Shown here piece by piece: positions 9,547-42,689 of a stretch of DNA of 64,000 nucleotides. The stretch spans positions 18,733,089 to 18,797,088 of the forward strand of contig OZ024867.1 in NCBI GenBank assembly GCA_964017155.1, in the 5' to 3' direction. Position numbers and translations under genes: made by a program. Under the pieces are notes generated by a model. It searched no databases, was not told where the DNA came from, and saw nothing but the letters and a program-made list of their open reading frames with translations. Numbering within the stretch: position 1 is the stretch's first letter; each line of letters begins with the position of its first letter. This DNA comes from Oasisia sp. SBJ-2009 (Eukaryota; Annelida; Polychaeta; Sabellida; Siboglinidae).

Positions 9547-12110
9547 CTAAATGTACCCAGCCCTTCTTAGGTACATGTCAATTTTATTTTTAAACATATT
9601 AACACTACTAGCACCTACACAGTCAGCTGATAATCTGTTCCATTCATTTACTGTTCTTTGTGAAAATGAAAATTTTCTAATATCTAGTCTACACTGCTTC
9701 TTTGCTAATGTAATTCCATGTCCTCTAGTCCTTCTCTCTTCCTTAACAGAGAAAAAAAAAATTCTGTCAATATTTTCATACCCATTCAATATTTTAAAAA
9801 CTTCTATCTGATCTCCTCTCAATCTCCTGGTTTCTAGTGTTGTTAATCCACATTCTTTTAGACGCATTTCATAACTAATATTCCTGAGTTTTTGTATCAT
9901 TTTGGTTGCTCTTCTTTGTACTCTTTCTAGTATATCAATATCCTTCTTGCGATATGGCCTCCATGCCTGTATGCAATATTCTAAATGAGGCCTAACTATT
10001 GTTTTGTACAGCGGTATTATTAGTTCTTTTTCCTTGTACACTATATTTCGCCTAATTAATCCAAGAATTTGGTTTCCCTTTGCTGCTGCAATTGCACACT
10101 GTTCTGATACCTTCATATCAGCACTAATAGTTAACCCTAAGTCCTTTTCCTTTACGGTAGTATTTAGTACAGTATCACCCATTGTATATTGTGCATCTTC
10201 ATTTCCATGTCCTGTGTGGAGGCACTTACACTTCCCATAATTAAACAGCATTTGCCACTTATCAGACCATTCGTTCAACTTATTTAGATCATCTTGTAAT
10301 TGCTGTCTATCTGCATCACTTTCAATTTTTCTAAACACTTTTGTATCGTCCGCAAACTTCAACACCTTGCTTGTTATATCATCATCCAAATCATTGATAT
10401 ATATTAAGAACAACATAGGTCCCAATACTGATCCCTGCGGTACTCCACTCAAAACCGATTTCCAGTTTGAAATCTCCCCATCAACTACCACTCTTTGTCT
10501 TCTATCAATGAGCCATTTTTCTATCCAGTTAATCATACCATTGCCTATGCCATGGTATGATTAACTGATTAAAAGATTACTACTTAAACTAAGTTTAAGT
10601 AGTAATCTTTGGTGTGGCACTTTGTCAAAGGCTTTTTTAAAATCTAAATATATTATATCTACTGGTGATCCCTCGTCTACCCACTTTGTGACATCTTCCA
10701 AAAAACATAAGATATTTGTTAAGCATCACCTCGCTTTTAGAAACCCATGTTGAGATGGGTTAATAAAGTTATTTTTAACAAGAAAATCAACAAAGTGATC
10801 TTTAATTAGTCTTTCTAATAGTTTGCAAACCACCGATGTTAAACTAACTGGTCTATAGTTCTCTGACTTGCTTCTTGATCCTTTTTTAAATAATGGTATG
10901 ATGTTTGCTTCTTTCCATTCTAATGGAACTACTCCTTCCTCTATTGACAAATTGAACACTGTTGCAAGTGGTATGCTGATTTGTTCTACAATTTCCAGTA
11001 GTAATTTGGGAGGAATCCCATCCACTCCAGGTGACTTATTTTCCTTCATATCCCTTATTTTCTTAGCTACCATTTTTGGTGTTACAATTAGTTGTCCTAA
11101 ATAGTCTGACTCTCTCCCTTCAAATGTAGTCTCTGGTACTGGTAATGCACTAGTATCTTCCCTGGTGAACACTGAACTAAAGTATTCATTTAGGTTTTTT
11201 GCCATTAAGAATCCCTCTGTTATTATGTTTCCATCACTACCTTCTAGAGGTCCTACCTTATCCTGAACTTTCTGTTTACTTCGAACATACGCATAACAAC
11301 TCTTGCTGTCATGTTTGATATTAAAAGCTAATTATTGTTCATAGCTTCTCTTTGAATTTCTAATTTCAGCTGTAGCTTGGTTAAGTGCTTCTTTATAAAT
11401 GGCATAGTCTTCTTCACTTCCATTATGTATATATGTCTTCCACATCGTTTGCTTGTATTTGATTTTTCTAATGGCTTCTTTTGATAAGTGTTTCTTTTTT
11501 GACCGTTTCCCCTGTTTTTTCAAGGGGACAAATTGTTCGACAATGCAGTCAATTTCCCTCTTTAAGATATTCCAACATTCTGTTGCTGTCTTATTCTCCA
11601 GTGTGTTATTCCAGTCTATCTTTGCTAAATGTTTCCTCATGTCCTTATATCTTCCTTTGTGAAAGATTTTCATGTACCGTATTTTACAATTCTGTTCTCC
11701 TTTTACTTTGATGATAAAATATATCTGGTTGTGATCACTACACCCCAGTGGCTCACATATCCTGACATTATCAATAAATTCCTTCTGTGAGCTCAAACCT
11801 ATGTCCAATACGTTCTCACCCCATGTTGAATAAGGAAACTGTCTTGTACTAAATTTAAAAACTTTTGATCTTCACTCCCAGTACTCTGTTGAGATTTCTA
11901 CTGTATACGCCCATGGTTAAAATCCCCCATAATTATACAGTCCCGTTTACTGACTTCCTTTATAGCGTTTTGTATTTTATTTATTGTATATTATGTGAGG
12001 GTCATTATCTTCTACCATAATGTTTAGTTCATTTCTTTTGTTTACTATGCTCCTTGCATTTAAACACACACATTTATAACCAAATGTTGTAGAGTTTTCC
12101 AGACTGTTCT
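9547..12110 (-). pseudogene. CR1 ORF2 (endonuclease/reverse transcriptase), broken
   Basis: Fragments in order on the minus strand: endonuclease start CVCLNARSIVNKRNELNIMV (about 12080), then a deletion of roughly 250-300 bp relative to the 46-kb copy. Next come the endonuclease C-terminal part with CSDHNQIYF (about 11740), the RT N-terminal part with ENYRPVSLTS and QHGFLKAR (about 10870-10730), and RT motifs [20 protein letters not shown] and FADDT (about 10330-10450). The thumb and C-terminus end in NKIDMYLRRAGYI at 9547. Stops separate the blocks near 11970, 11330 and 10710. The break at 10526-10610 is an inverted duplication, not a simple frameshift. The encoded enzyme would have nicked DNA and primed reverse transcription; this copy cannot. 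Confidence 0.9.
10526..10610. repeat. Two adjacent perfect hairpins inside the CR1 reverse transcriptase
   Basis: CAGTTAATCATACCA (10526-10540) pairs with 10553-10567. AAAGATTACTACTTAAACT (10572-10590) pairs with 10592-10610 across a single base. Each hairpin consists of native CR1 coding sequence from one side of the break plus an inverted copy of it. The insert interrupts the frame between VPHQRLLLKL and GIGNGMINW. This looks like a local template-switch or fold-back repair event. Confidence 0.9.
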
Positions 12111-12182
12111 TTGCCGTTTTAGCTGTGCTGTCCTTATCTGTGCCTCCAGTATTTGGCTTCTCTGTGAATCCCCCCTGCGAAT

Positions 12183-13328
12183 CTAGTTTAAATAATTGCA
12201 ACCTGTTCCACTGTCCATAGATTGAAGCAGGTTCTCAGAAAAAACTGCTGCGCCCTTTCCGCTTAGATAGAGGCCATCTCTCACGAACATGTCCTCCTTC
12301 CCAACAAAGCGCCCCCACAAATCCAAGAATCCAACCCCTTCCTCCTCACACATCTGCTCCACCAGAGCATTGATTACCATCCTCTTGCAATTTCTATAGG
12401 TTGCTCCCCTTCCTCCGATTACTGGCAAGATTCCTGAGAGAATAATCTGTTCAACTCTTGTCTCCTTCAGTTTCTCTACCAACTGTCTGTATCTTTGCAC
12501 TATTCTAGTTGTCCCCTCCCTGTCTGCATTGTTCGTCCCTACATGTACTAATATAGATCCTCCCTGGCCATGCCCCAACACGTTCTCTACCCTATCTGTC
12601 ACATGCTCTATCCGAGCGCCTGGAAGACAAACAACAACATCTTCTCCTTTACTTAACGTCTTGTCCGTCTTTCGCAAAATTGAGTCGCCCATAAACACCC
12701 TTTCTGTTCTCAATGCCCCCTCAATCACTGCTTCAGAGTAACTCCTCCGTTTTGCATCTCCCTGGTTGCTGACTTTTCCCCCTGCCGCTTTCTTTGTTCC
12801 TTTCTTTCCTGCCTCTTTTCTTCCTGACACCATCCTTGTTATTGACTTCCGTCTGGTCACATCTACTCTCAGTTCCTTTCTTCCCTTCGTCTTTCCTCCT
12901 GTCGCATCTGCTTCTATCATCTCCTGTCCCATTGTCATCCCCTCATCTACTGTCACTTTCTCCCCTGTCACCTTCCTGCATGCCATGTTTTCACTTGTTC
13001 TTTCTCCATTTGCTTTCCTTGCACTCGCCCTCTCTCCTCTCAGTATACTGTCCTCACCCTTCTTGTCACTGCATTGCTCCTTCCGACCTCTTCCATCTGT
13101 CTCTTTGATTATTCTCATCTCCATCCCCTTCACAATATCGGTTAGCCTAGCTAACTCTGCTGTAAGACATTCCACTTTCAAACACCCTGTGCACTGGAAA
13201 GTAAAGTCTTCCTCCATTGTCTCAGCCCATGACTTTGTGCATCCGGATAGAGCAAAATCTACAAAGCTGTGACAATAGTCACACACTTGGTGCCTCCTTG
13301 CCTTCACTTGCCGCTTGCAAGGGGCCAT
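12183..13328 (-). CDS. CR1 ORF1 protein with zinc-finger-like N-terminus and SGNH/GDSL esterase domain
   Basis: An uninterrupted 381-codon frame. Residues about 15-60 hold spaced cysteines (VCDYCHSF, then FQCTGCLKVEC) like the PHD-type finger of CR1 ORF1 proteins. Residues about 70-210 are charged and low-complexity (Lys/Arg/Glu). Residues about 215-375 form an SGNH hydrolase: the nucleophile motif VFMGDSILR, the block-III motif VGTNNAD, and the C-terminal block RDGLYLSGKG. The family expects a histidine after D-G-L; here it is tyrosine (codon at 12267-12269), whereas the copy at 46.3 kb keeps His. The esterase is therefore probably catalytically dead although the frame is open. Its role in retrotransposition is not settled; nucleic-acid or membrane association is suggested for the family. 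Confidence 0.85.
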   Translation of the reverse strand: MAPCKRQVKARRHQVCDYCHSFVDFALSGCTKSWAETMEEDFTFQCTGCLKVECLTAELARLTDIVKGMEMRIIKETDGRGRKEQCSDKKGEDSILRGERASARKANGERTSENMACRKVTGEKVTVDEGMTMGQEMIEADATGGKTKGRKELRVDVTRRKSITRMVSGRKEAGKKGTKKAAGGKVSNQGDAKRRSYSEAVIEGALRTERVFMGDSILRKTDKTLSKGEDVVVCLPGARIEHVTDRVENVLGHGQGGSILVHVGTNNADREGTTRIVQRYRQLVEKLKETRVEQIILSGILPVIGGRGATYRNCKRMVINALVEQMCEEEGVGFLDLWGRFVGKEDMFVRDGLYLSGKGAAVFSENLLQSMDSGTGCNYLN

Positions 13329-13586
13329 ATTATGACTACCCAGGTACTCAAAATTTACTCAGTCGGTATACCAATTTAGTCTTTAGAAAGACTGTTTTAT
13401 GTGGACAGTAACTGCAGCTCACTTTATGTTATACACAACTGACAAATGTGGTATTTACTGGTACAGTTCCCTAGCGGATACGATGGACACTACCTGCATA
13501 AACAAACTAAGGTTTCTACTAAAAAGCTTGCTTATTGTTTTAATAACAATGCTACCTGATCAAAGTATTATCTTACGTATGTAGCT

Positions 13587-13992
13587 GTTATGCTTGTTAT
13601 TTTATATGTTATATATTCTATCAAATAATCAGATTTGCTAAATCTTGTAAACAAACTTGTCGAAGGCTAGATCACCCTATTATCACCCACTATGCTAATC
13701 TGCTCAAAAATACTTTTAACTAACACACTTTTACCAAAACTTGATTAATAATCTTCACATAAGAATAATACTGTAGATGTTATGCTGAATACTTTATCTG
13801 TTAAATATTCTATCAAATAATAAGTTTTGGTAACTCTTGTATACACACTTGTCGAAGGCTAAATTACCCTATTATCACCCACGATGCTAATCTGCTCAAA
13901 AATACTGTTAACTGACAAACTTTTAACTAAACTAATACCCAATATATGTCTAGTACTACTTTATGAATAATCTTCACATAAGAATAATACTT
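13587..13992 (+). repeat. Tandem duplication, ~200-bp unit, two copies
   Basis: TGTTATGCT...TTCTATCAAATAAT, CTTGTCGAAGGCTA and CACCCTATTATCACCCAC-type words occur first at 13587-13735 and again at 13777-13925. Both are followed by an AATCTTCACATAAGAATAAT word (13750 and 13970). Divergence between copies is roughly 10-15 percent by eye. No coding content. Confidence 0.85.
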
Positions 13993-14121
13993 ATCAGTCA
14001 ATATTTCCTCTTGTTTTTCAACTTTTATGCACCACCAAATTCAAACATCTGCTCCCGCCAATGTTCCCGCCAACTATATGCTACGTTTAAAGAGTTACTT
14101 TTTGTTATGGTGATGTATTAA

Positions 14122-14240
14122 TTAGACATGGGCCAAGTACCTTTTTTCAAAGTATGAGTACGAGTACATTGGTAAAACCGAGTATGAGTACAACACATTT
14201 TTCCATGAGTACAAATACAAGTACGCATGTAACTAAAATT
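14122..14240 (-). mobile_element. Possible hAT-type transposon terminus
   Basis: TTAGACATGGGCCAAGTACC followed by repeated GAGTACGAGTACA and GAGTATGAGTACAA words is typical of hAT-family ends. A second cluster of TACTCAGATGTACTCA is at 14470-14490. I do not see a matching opposite inverted repeat or a clean 8-bp target duplication. Treat it as a fragment at best. Confidence 0.3.
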
Positions 14241-14507
14241 AGTAGCTCTTGTGAACATAACAGTCAAAGCATTATATGTGATATAAAATGTGATATTTGT
14301 TAACAAAAGTGTATTTAAAATTAATCACATAGCTCATCAAACATTGATACACACACACTACGCATGTAGCGATAGAAAACTGTGACATAAATTGGTAACA
14401 TTTAACACAATTCATGAGTAAAATGTCAGAACTAAAGTAAACTTGATTTTTCCAGAATAAATTGACAAAGTACTCAGATGTACTCATAATGTATTCAATA
14501 AATGTCA

Positions 14508-36458
<21,951 letters not shown>

Positions 36459-36459
36459 G

Positions 36460-37680
36460 TTATTCTTTCAGCCTAAGAGACGAAACACTTCATTCTGAAG
36501 CAAAGACAATGTTTGGTTCTAAACTGAATATCATGTCCTACACATGTTTAATTTGCTATGTATTTGTATTTGGCAACACATTATTAACATAGGCTAGTCA
36601 ATAAGAGTGCCACACATTTGTTAATATATTTGGTGCATTTGTTTATAAAACAACGCACACAACAATTATGGCAACAACAAACTCTAATGTAATTATGCTC
36701 AAATGTGTGTGTGTGTTGTGCCGTTCTTCCTATACAAGTTTCTTAGACGCTCTTGATACCAATCCCACTGTCGCTGATGGTTGAACCAAATAATAATGTT
36801 TGCCAATAACTTAGCATGTAGTCCCACCAATATACGATTTATTAGAAATGGTGGTATTGGTCCTTGGACTTTGAGGTTTAAAAGTAATAATCATAATGGA
36901 GTTCATTGATGTCATAACTATATAGATCAACACGTAGGAGACACGAGTCTTGGTATATTGGAACACTGTATTGGACGATTATTTCACAAATTGACGGTCA
37001 CCACCACTAGATGATCCTTTGGTAATTTCAGGGGTCGTCCTATGACATTGTTTAAATTCGTGTCGGTTACCCAATACATATACACATTTAATCGCATGTA
37101 TTTAATAAGATATGAATGAAATGGCGGTGGCATCAAACTGAAGCAAAACCTGACAATGTTGGGCAATGCCACTGCTACGTTTTCCCCAAACAATAATCAG
37201 GAGTGGTTTGGGGAAAATAATACAGAAAAATGCTGTAAAATGCATGTGTCTTATATAAAAGAACACATTATACAATAAATAAGACCTGGGAAAGACTAAT
37301 CTGTTCAGCATTCAGCTGCAAGGAACATTTGCCATTGGGACCTGCTACTAAAGGATAATATTATACACATGATCAATTGCTTAAAATAATTCCCATTCTT
37401 AAGGTTAACCCACCAAAGGCAGCACTGTTATGAAGATGTCATCTTACTTAGTGGAGTGGCTATAATCATATTGTCCAATATATTAAATTGTAATGCTATT
37501 TTTAAATGTTTTCAAAAGCTCATTTATTTTCTGATTCACGTCTTTCCATGAAATGATTATCTAAATTACATAAATTCATAATGGCCGACGTATACCAGCG
37601 ACACATCATGATAAAGCATAATGATAATAAATTATGGTAATGTATGTACGGGTACAGCGTCACCACGAAATAAAAAGTAC
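36460..37680. other. Upstream flank of left kringle gene
   Basis: The first 850 bp is conserved in inverted orientation on the opposite arm (57838-58680), so it probably includes the promoter. An open frame containing MPPPF.SYL.KYMRLN is shared by both arms. Differences between the arms do not visibly favour third codon positions, so I do not call it a gene. 37316-37680 is unpaired and unrecognised. Confidence 0.5.
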
Positions 37681-37681
37681 A

Positions 37682-37705
37682 CATTTTTTTTTTTTTTTTT
37701 TTTAA
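37682..37705 (+). repeat. Poly-T tract
   Basis: A T homopolymer of about 22 bp. It could be the A-tail of a minus-strand retrocopy, but nothing recognisable lies beside it. Confidence 0.8.
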
Positions 37706-38149
37706 AGTATCTTGATAAATATTAGGATACCAAGCTTAATAGTTTCCTAAACTAATATACGTTAAATTTATTCACGTCAATGTCGGTCTCGTCTCAATTT
37801 GGGACGTAAAAGAACCACTGAGGACGACAAGCACCCTGGCACTGGCAGTGCCAGTGACCATCCTCAGTGCCAATAATATAGAAAGGTCGGCTTGGCGTGA
37901 TGTTCTGACTAGGCTGACTAGTTACATGACACCTCATAAGATCATACGTTGTAACCACAACATATAGTAGTATAGTATAGTATAGTATACTAGTCAGTTA
38001 AAAGAACGTTGCCGAGTGCTGGAAACAACTAGAAAAAACTAAAATTAAAGAAAATGTGACAGTTGTGAATTGATGAATTATGTGCAATTCGTTTTTTTTA
38101 CCAGTCGTGCGCAAAGATTATTGTGGTTTGAATGTCATTATTGTTTTTT

Positions 38150-39215
38150 AAAGATTTGTTAAACTTAAAACAATTGCGCAACTTACTGAATACCCAACAC
38201 GCTCTAATCATGTATTATTCCTAGGGGAACTTATGCATTATTTACTAAGATAAGATGAATAATGTATTCTTACCAACGCTGACAACTACAGCCAACGGTA
38301 TCAATCGCGTCGTTTTGCGCCTCGTTATGATATATTCGTTTACAACTCAACGAGCGTATAATAATGAGAGATCGCACTTCACAATTTTGCGTGATTCGTG
38401 ATTCCCAGAGCCTTAGATACATAGAGTTTGGCCAACTGAAAACCTGGACGCCATTTTCGGTCTCGGCACCTGATAACCACATGACGTATTAAAAATGTTA
38501 TGCCTTGACCTTCACCTTGTTGTTCTGCTTGGATTGGAGATGCTTTATGTGTAATAAGTGCACACATGGATATGATGTGATATTAAAAAGTTAAAAACGA
38601 GACAAACCGGTTTTTGAGAAGTATAAATACTTCAAATACTTCACTGCGTCATAATCCGTGATGCCTGATGGTGATATACACAACCGTGACGGGGCTAGTG
38701 TCTTTTCTTGATAATACAATTTTGGGTGTTTGGTCTTGTTAGTGTTGTAAACTTATAGGTACTTCACTCTAAGTCTAACCAGTTTCAAAGTATAACTTGT
38801 TTATATCATTACATGAACAACAAGCATTTAGGCGTCGTATGGAAACATATGTCTTGTTTGTTTACACGAGAAATTTCGAATGACAGTGTAGACTGTAGTA
38901 GATCCTACGGCTACGCCTAGGCTACGGCTACGACGTAAAATTATGTCGATACCTACCTCGCACAATTTCGATATTCCTGGCTTCGCCTTCCACCCTTCAC
39001 GATTCACATTACTTTCCCATGTTGCCAATCTTTTCTTATTAAAAGGGAATCCATATAACTTAAATTTGTTGCTGATATTGGAGCATCCCCAGGCAGAACT
39101 GCTATACTGCTTGAAAACGCGCCAAATCAGACCGATAATGGCGTCCAGATATCCATCGACCAATCAAAAATTGGTACTTCATTGGCCAAACTCGATGTAT
39201 CTAAGGCTCTGCCGA
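38150..39215 (+). repeat. Rearranged ~1-kb repeat, copy 1 (foldback-like)
   Basis: 38590-39190 is a direct copy of 42690-43260, whereas 38150-38470 is an inverted copy of 43200-43520. Within this copy 38380-38550 and 39080-39215 are inverted repeats of each other (CAGAGCCTTAGATACATAGA versus TCGATGTATCTAAGGCTCTG). Flipping the segment between them would regenerate the order seen in copy 2. No coding content recognised. Confidence 0.8.
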
Positions 39216-39474
39216 AGGCGAAACAACATCGCCACCCGACGTTGGAACAACGTCGACAACTGTTATGTCGATATCTGTACCAGATATCGCAACTTACTTC
39301 GGCACAACGTTGTCACCCGACGTCTACATGGACACAGTTAATTCAAGGATAGTATAGCTTCACAAAGATACGCAACTCCTCGCGATAACGTGTGACGCCA
39401 CAACCACTAACGCCATCTATTTTTAAGCGTGCTAAGCTACAGACGTCTGCTCGACGTTGGATGTCGAATTGCCA

Positions 39475-39566
39475 ATGACACAATGTTGTGCTGCGCCCAA
39501 CTGCAACAACAGTCGCACAAAATGTCCGGAAATGGTTTTCCACCGCTTTTCGGTTGAAAAGAGATG
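39475..39566 (+). CDS. THAP zinc-finger exon (P-element-like)
   Basis: ATG at 39475 opens MTQCCAAPNCNNSRTKCPEM, then VFHRFSVEKR, and a donor TG|GTAAAT. The C-x4-C spacing and the FHRF motif are the start of a THAP (C2CH) DNA-binding domain; the remaining Cys, His and the AVPTIF-type end would be in the next exon, which I did not find. THAP domains occur in P-element transposases and in genes derived from them. Confidence 0.6.
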
Positions 39567-40296
39567 GTAAATATTGGATCTTTTAGAGAAATGTTTATGT
39601 AAAAGTAAAGTAATCGACACTTTCCCCTGTGAGAACATGAGAAAAATGGCCAAATGTACATAGTCACTGACACTGAAACGCCAGTCGAATACGCTCGCAA
39701 GTCGAACACTGAAGGATATCGTTTGTAATTACTACCATATGTAACATAGCATGCGTTAAACGGGTACATTTGGCATCTACACAAACAATTTGATTGACAA
39801 AGATGTAACATGAGGTTTGTGAACATAACTTTTCAAAAACTACTTATATTATACGAAATACTCACTGGCCCCCGGTGCGTAATGGTCCCTATGCCTATGG
39901 GGAGTGTGGCATGTTTAAAAACATCTATAAATAACTCAGAAGGGCGGAATATACGTAGATAATATTGCTTGGATTCTCAATACACCAAAGGCTTATTCCT
40001 AGTCCACTTGGCATATAGAGTTCACTCTCGTATGGCAATGACCAATTGGCTACATTTTGTAATTATTACCACCACCTTGTAATAAGTTACTATTTCGACT
40101 CGCAGCATAGCTACATACTATAAATCTAATAGAGTTGAAATATAATGTAATTTCTGCATGAAGTCAATAATGTTTTGTTATGTAACAGGATATATTATTA
40201 TTTAACTAATTATGTTTATATTGTTTTTTCTTTATATTAATTTAAGCATTTAGTATGTGTACAATATTTACATATCTAATGATTTATTACTGGGCG

Positions 40297-40400
40297 CCGC
40301 CATGAGGAAAGCCGAGAGACGAGAGGAGTGGAGGGAGCTGGTTGCCAAGTCATCTGTGGTGCCCCAACGGTCCACTGAGACTACGGGATAGGCAAGGCAA
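40297..40400 (+). pseudogene. LINE 3'-end fragment
   Basis: An ATG-led frame reads MRKAERREEWRELVAKSSVV then PQRSTETTG and stop. This resembles the last residues of an endonuclease/RT-type LINE protein and is followed by AGGCAAGGCAAGGCAAG repeats. A small fragment only. Confidence 0.45.
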
Positions 40401-40582
40401 GGCAAGACCACAATAATTGTGTATATAGCCTTTGGGGATACCTACTAATAACAGTGTTTACATTATTAAATATTCCTTCAAACAACATCATATGTACAAC
40501 ATATTGACATGGTCTTCAATTGTAATGTTTGCTGAATGTTATTTGAATAAATAATATTGAATTGAATTAATATTTGTGTTCA

Positions 40583-40972
40583 ATACATGTTGCAGAAGAA
40601 TCAGCTCGCACAGGCACAGCTGAGTTCATCGAAAGGATGGACCAACTGTTCAATGCCTTTAACAGCCAGACGCTGACCAGTCCAGCACTGATGCAACACG
40701 CTCTGACTGTAACCAGTGGCCACAAAATGTTCTTGCTAGGAATCTTAAATTGGCTATCCAAGATTAAAAGCAAAGACAATGATGACAGTAGCAAAGACAA
40801 TGATGGCAGTATATTAATTTTGTTAGATGTTGTGTTATTTGTTGTATACATTCTTGACTATTACATGTACCAGGTAGATCTAAATCTAAACAAAATGGCA
40901 TATTTTGACTTTTTAAATCAAATTAACGCAAGCTTTTTCAAACATCCTGTGTATGCTATGACTTACACCTGA
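40583..40972 (+). pseudogene. P-transposase-like C-terminal fragment
   Basis: After an acceptor-like TTGCAG at 40594 the frame gives TAEFIERMDQLFNAFNSQTL, then a GHKMFLLGILNWLSKIK segment. This resembles the region of THAP9/P-type transposases around the F...MD..FD..N block. It then degrades into low complexity (KDNDDSSKDND). It is downstream of the THAP exon on the same strand and may belong to the same decayed element. Confidence 0.4.
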
Positions 40973-41274
40973 CTTTTATTAATGAGCTTTAAGTGTCATA
41001 TTAGTATTGCATGTTTACTTCAGGCCATTGACTGTACACAAGATACCGTTTATGGCAATAATATTATTAAAACATGACGTTTGGTTGTGGCATAATAATA
41101 ATGCAACATTTCACCAGGACATGCCTTAGTTTCACTTGTGTCACCTACAACATAATTAAATATTATGCAATTACTAATTAGCTTTTAAAGAAGTGTTTTT
41201 TAAACGATGACTTGAATCACATCAAAACCGTATTAGCAGCATAACATATAACATAAACATTCATATGTGTGTTA

Positions 41275-41455
41275 GTATGTGTGTGTGTGTGTATATTACA
41301 ATATGTGTGTATTTGGATGTGTGTGTGTTTGGATGTTTGCGTGTATGTGTGAGAGTCTGATTGTGTGTATGTGTGTGTGTGAGTGTGTATGTTTCAATAT
41401 GCGTGTATTTGGATGTGTGTGTGAGCGTGCGTGCGTGCGTGCGTGCGTGTGTGTA
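41275..41455 (+). repeat. GT-rich microsatellite with TGTTTGGATG units
   Basis: Interrupted GT runs with repeated TTTGGATGTGTGTG words, ending in GTGCGTGCGTGCGTGC. Confidence 0.9.
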
Positions 41456-41520
41456 ATGTCAACTCCAGCATGCATATTCAATGCTTGTGATGTGTAATCA
41501 AAACCGTTTTCACTGCCTAC

Positions 41521-41640
41521 CTGTTCCGCTGTTTATCTCAGTGAATCCGGTAGTAGACTCACAACACATGTTGTCAACCTGAGGTCTCACACAGTCGGTG
41601 TCATTGCGACACGGGTTTCTCACACGTTCATCACTATCTT
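41521..41640 (-). CDS. Candidate exon: small disulfide-rich module
   Basis: Acceptor ATTGCAG and donor G|GTAGGC bound 120 bp, phase 1 to phase 1, 40 residues. The product contains NPCRNDTDCVRPQVDNMCCE. The C...D.DC......CC arrangement recalls WAP or colipase-like knots, but only four cysteines are present. It lies upstream of the left kringle signal-peptide exon, so it probably belongs to another minus-strand gene whose remaining exons I do not see, or the kringle gene has an alternative start. Confidence 0.5.
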
Positions 41641-41754
41641 CTGCAATACAACATACATAATTCTCATTGCTACAAGTTCCAATGTCAAATTGTAAATACA
41701 ACATATCACGATCATGTCGTGTTGTGTTTATTAAAGTTCACATTCAAATCGGTG

Positions 41755-41764
41755 TTTGTTTGTT

Positions 41765-41854
<90 letters not shown>

Positions 41855-41862
41855 TGCATGTG
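41755..41862 (+). repeat. (GT)n microsatellite
   Basis: GTTTGTTTG followed by about 95 bp of GT with a single CT interruption. Confidence 0.92.
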
Positions 41863-42083
41863 TTCGTTTGCGTGTTTGGGTGTGTGTATGTGGGTATATG
41901 TGTTGCTGTGTGTATGCGTGTGTTCACGTATTTGAAATCTTATGTGATATAATGGCACATTTTTAACTGGTGCTAAAATATACACTGACATTTTCGTGAA
42001 CATATGGTTTCATAACATATCATCATTGCCCTTTATCTCTTTTCATGACAAACTTGAACACTACTTATTAGCTACAACTGACA

Positions 42084-42152
42084 ATGTGTCGCCAGCAAAC
42101 ACTAACTTTCCTGCTCGTCGTCCACCTGCTTTGTTCGGTTAAAGAAAATGGT
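42084..42152 (+). CDS. Candidate signal-peptide first exon
   Basis: ATG at 42084 gives MCRQQTLTFLLVVHLLCSVK, a short basic start, a strong hydrophobic core and a small-residue cleavage region, then ENG and several possible GT donors (GTTGGT, GTATCG). The phase is therefore uncertain. It is on the plus strand and could be the start of an unrecognised gene. No downstream partner exon was found before 58 kb. Confidence 0.3.
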
Positions 42153-42689
42153 TGGTATCGCATTAGGTTTTAATTTACGTTTCGCATCAAGGCGGTGCAA
42201 CTCAAACTGGTTGATGTCAAAGTTTGATTGAAATTAAATAAATAATAGCGACTATTTCAAATTATTCCATGAAAGTACTTTTTACGTTTACACATTTATT
42301 GTTTACAAACTGTCTGAGACTGAGTTGGTTTTAGACTTACTAGACGCTTGAATAACTGCTGAATATCATTTATAAAAGGAACTGTTGATTTAGTATAGAC
42401 ATGTAGTTAAATTAGCCAATTCTCCTTTATCATACAGTCTGTATGAAACAACTTTAATAAAACTCGCAAAATAGCATCATACATACATTCCTGTACCTCT
42501 TCTTTGCCTTTGCCACATAATCAAAACAAAATTCAAAGAACGAAGTCGAAAAATTAGATTTTTTTCTACCAACCTCATTCATAATCACGACGCATAGTAA
42601 TTCATAGTCAACCAACAAATAAATCAATCAAAATGTCTATTTTGCAGTCCCAGCGAGCAAATCAATGAACGTCTATAAACATGTAACAA

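Larger units (their letters stand above)
9465..13335 (-). mobile_element. CR1-like LINE, copy 1 (nearly full length, ORF2 damaged)
   Basis: Reads 5' to 3' on the minus strand: an ORF1 with zinc-finger-like and esterase domains, then an ORF2 with endonuclease and reverse transcriptase. The 3' end has the CTCTAGATGGCA/GGCTTATCGAG region and a short terminal repeat made of TCTTGTTAAA units at about 9470. PHD-like finger plus esterase in ORF1 is a known arrangement for CR1-group elements. ORF2 has lost most of its endonuclease and carries an inverted insertion in the reverse transcriptase. A second copy lies at 43.87-47.54 kb in the same orientation, with different damage. Confidence 0.9.

Noticed and set aside
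12766..13272. Plus-strand frames opposite CR1 ORF1
   Set aside because: Antisense shadows of the Lys/Arg/Glu-rich ORF1 linker, giving Ser/Pro/Phe-rich peptides without any domain.
36984..37311. Frame shared by both duplication arms (MPPPF...KYMRLN)
   Set aside because: Tempting as a conserved exon, but the differences between arms are not concentrated at third codon positions and no splice pair or domain is visible. Shared duplication is a sufficient explanation.
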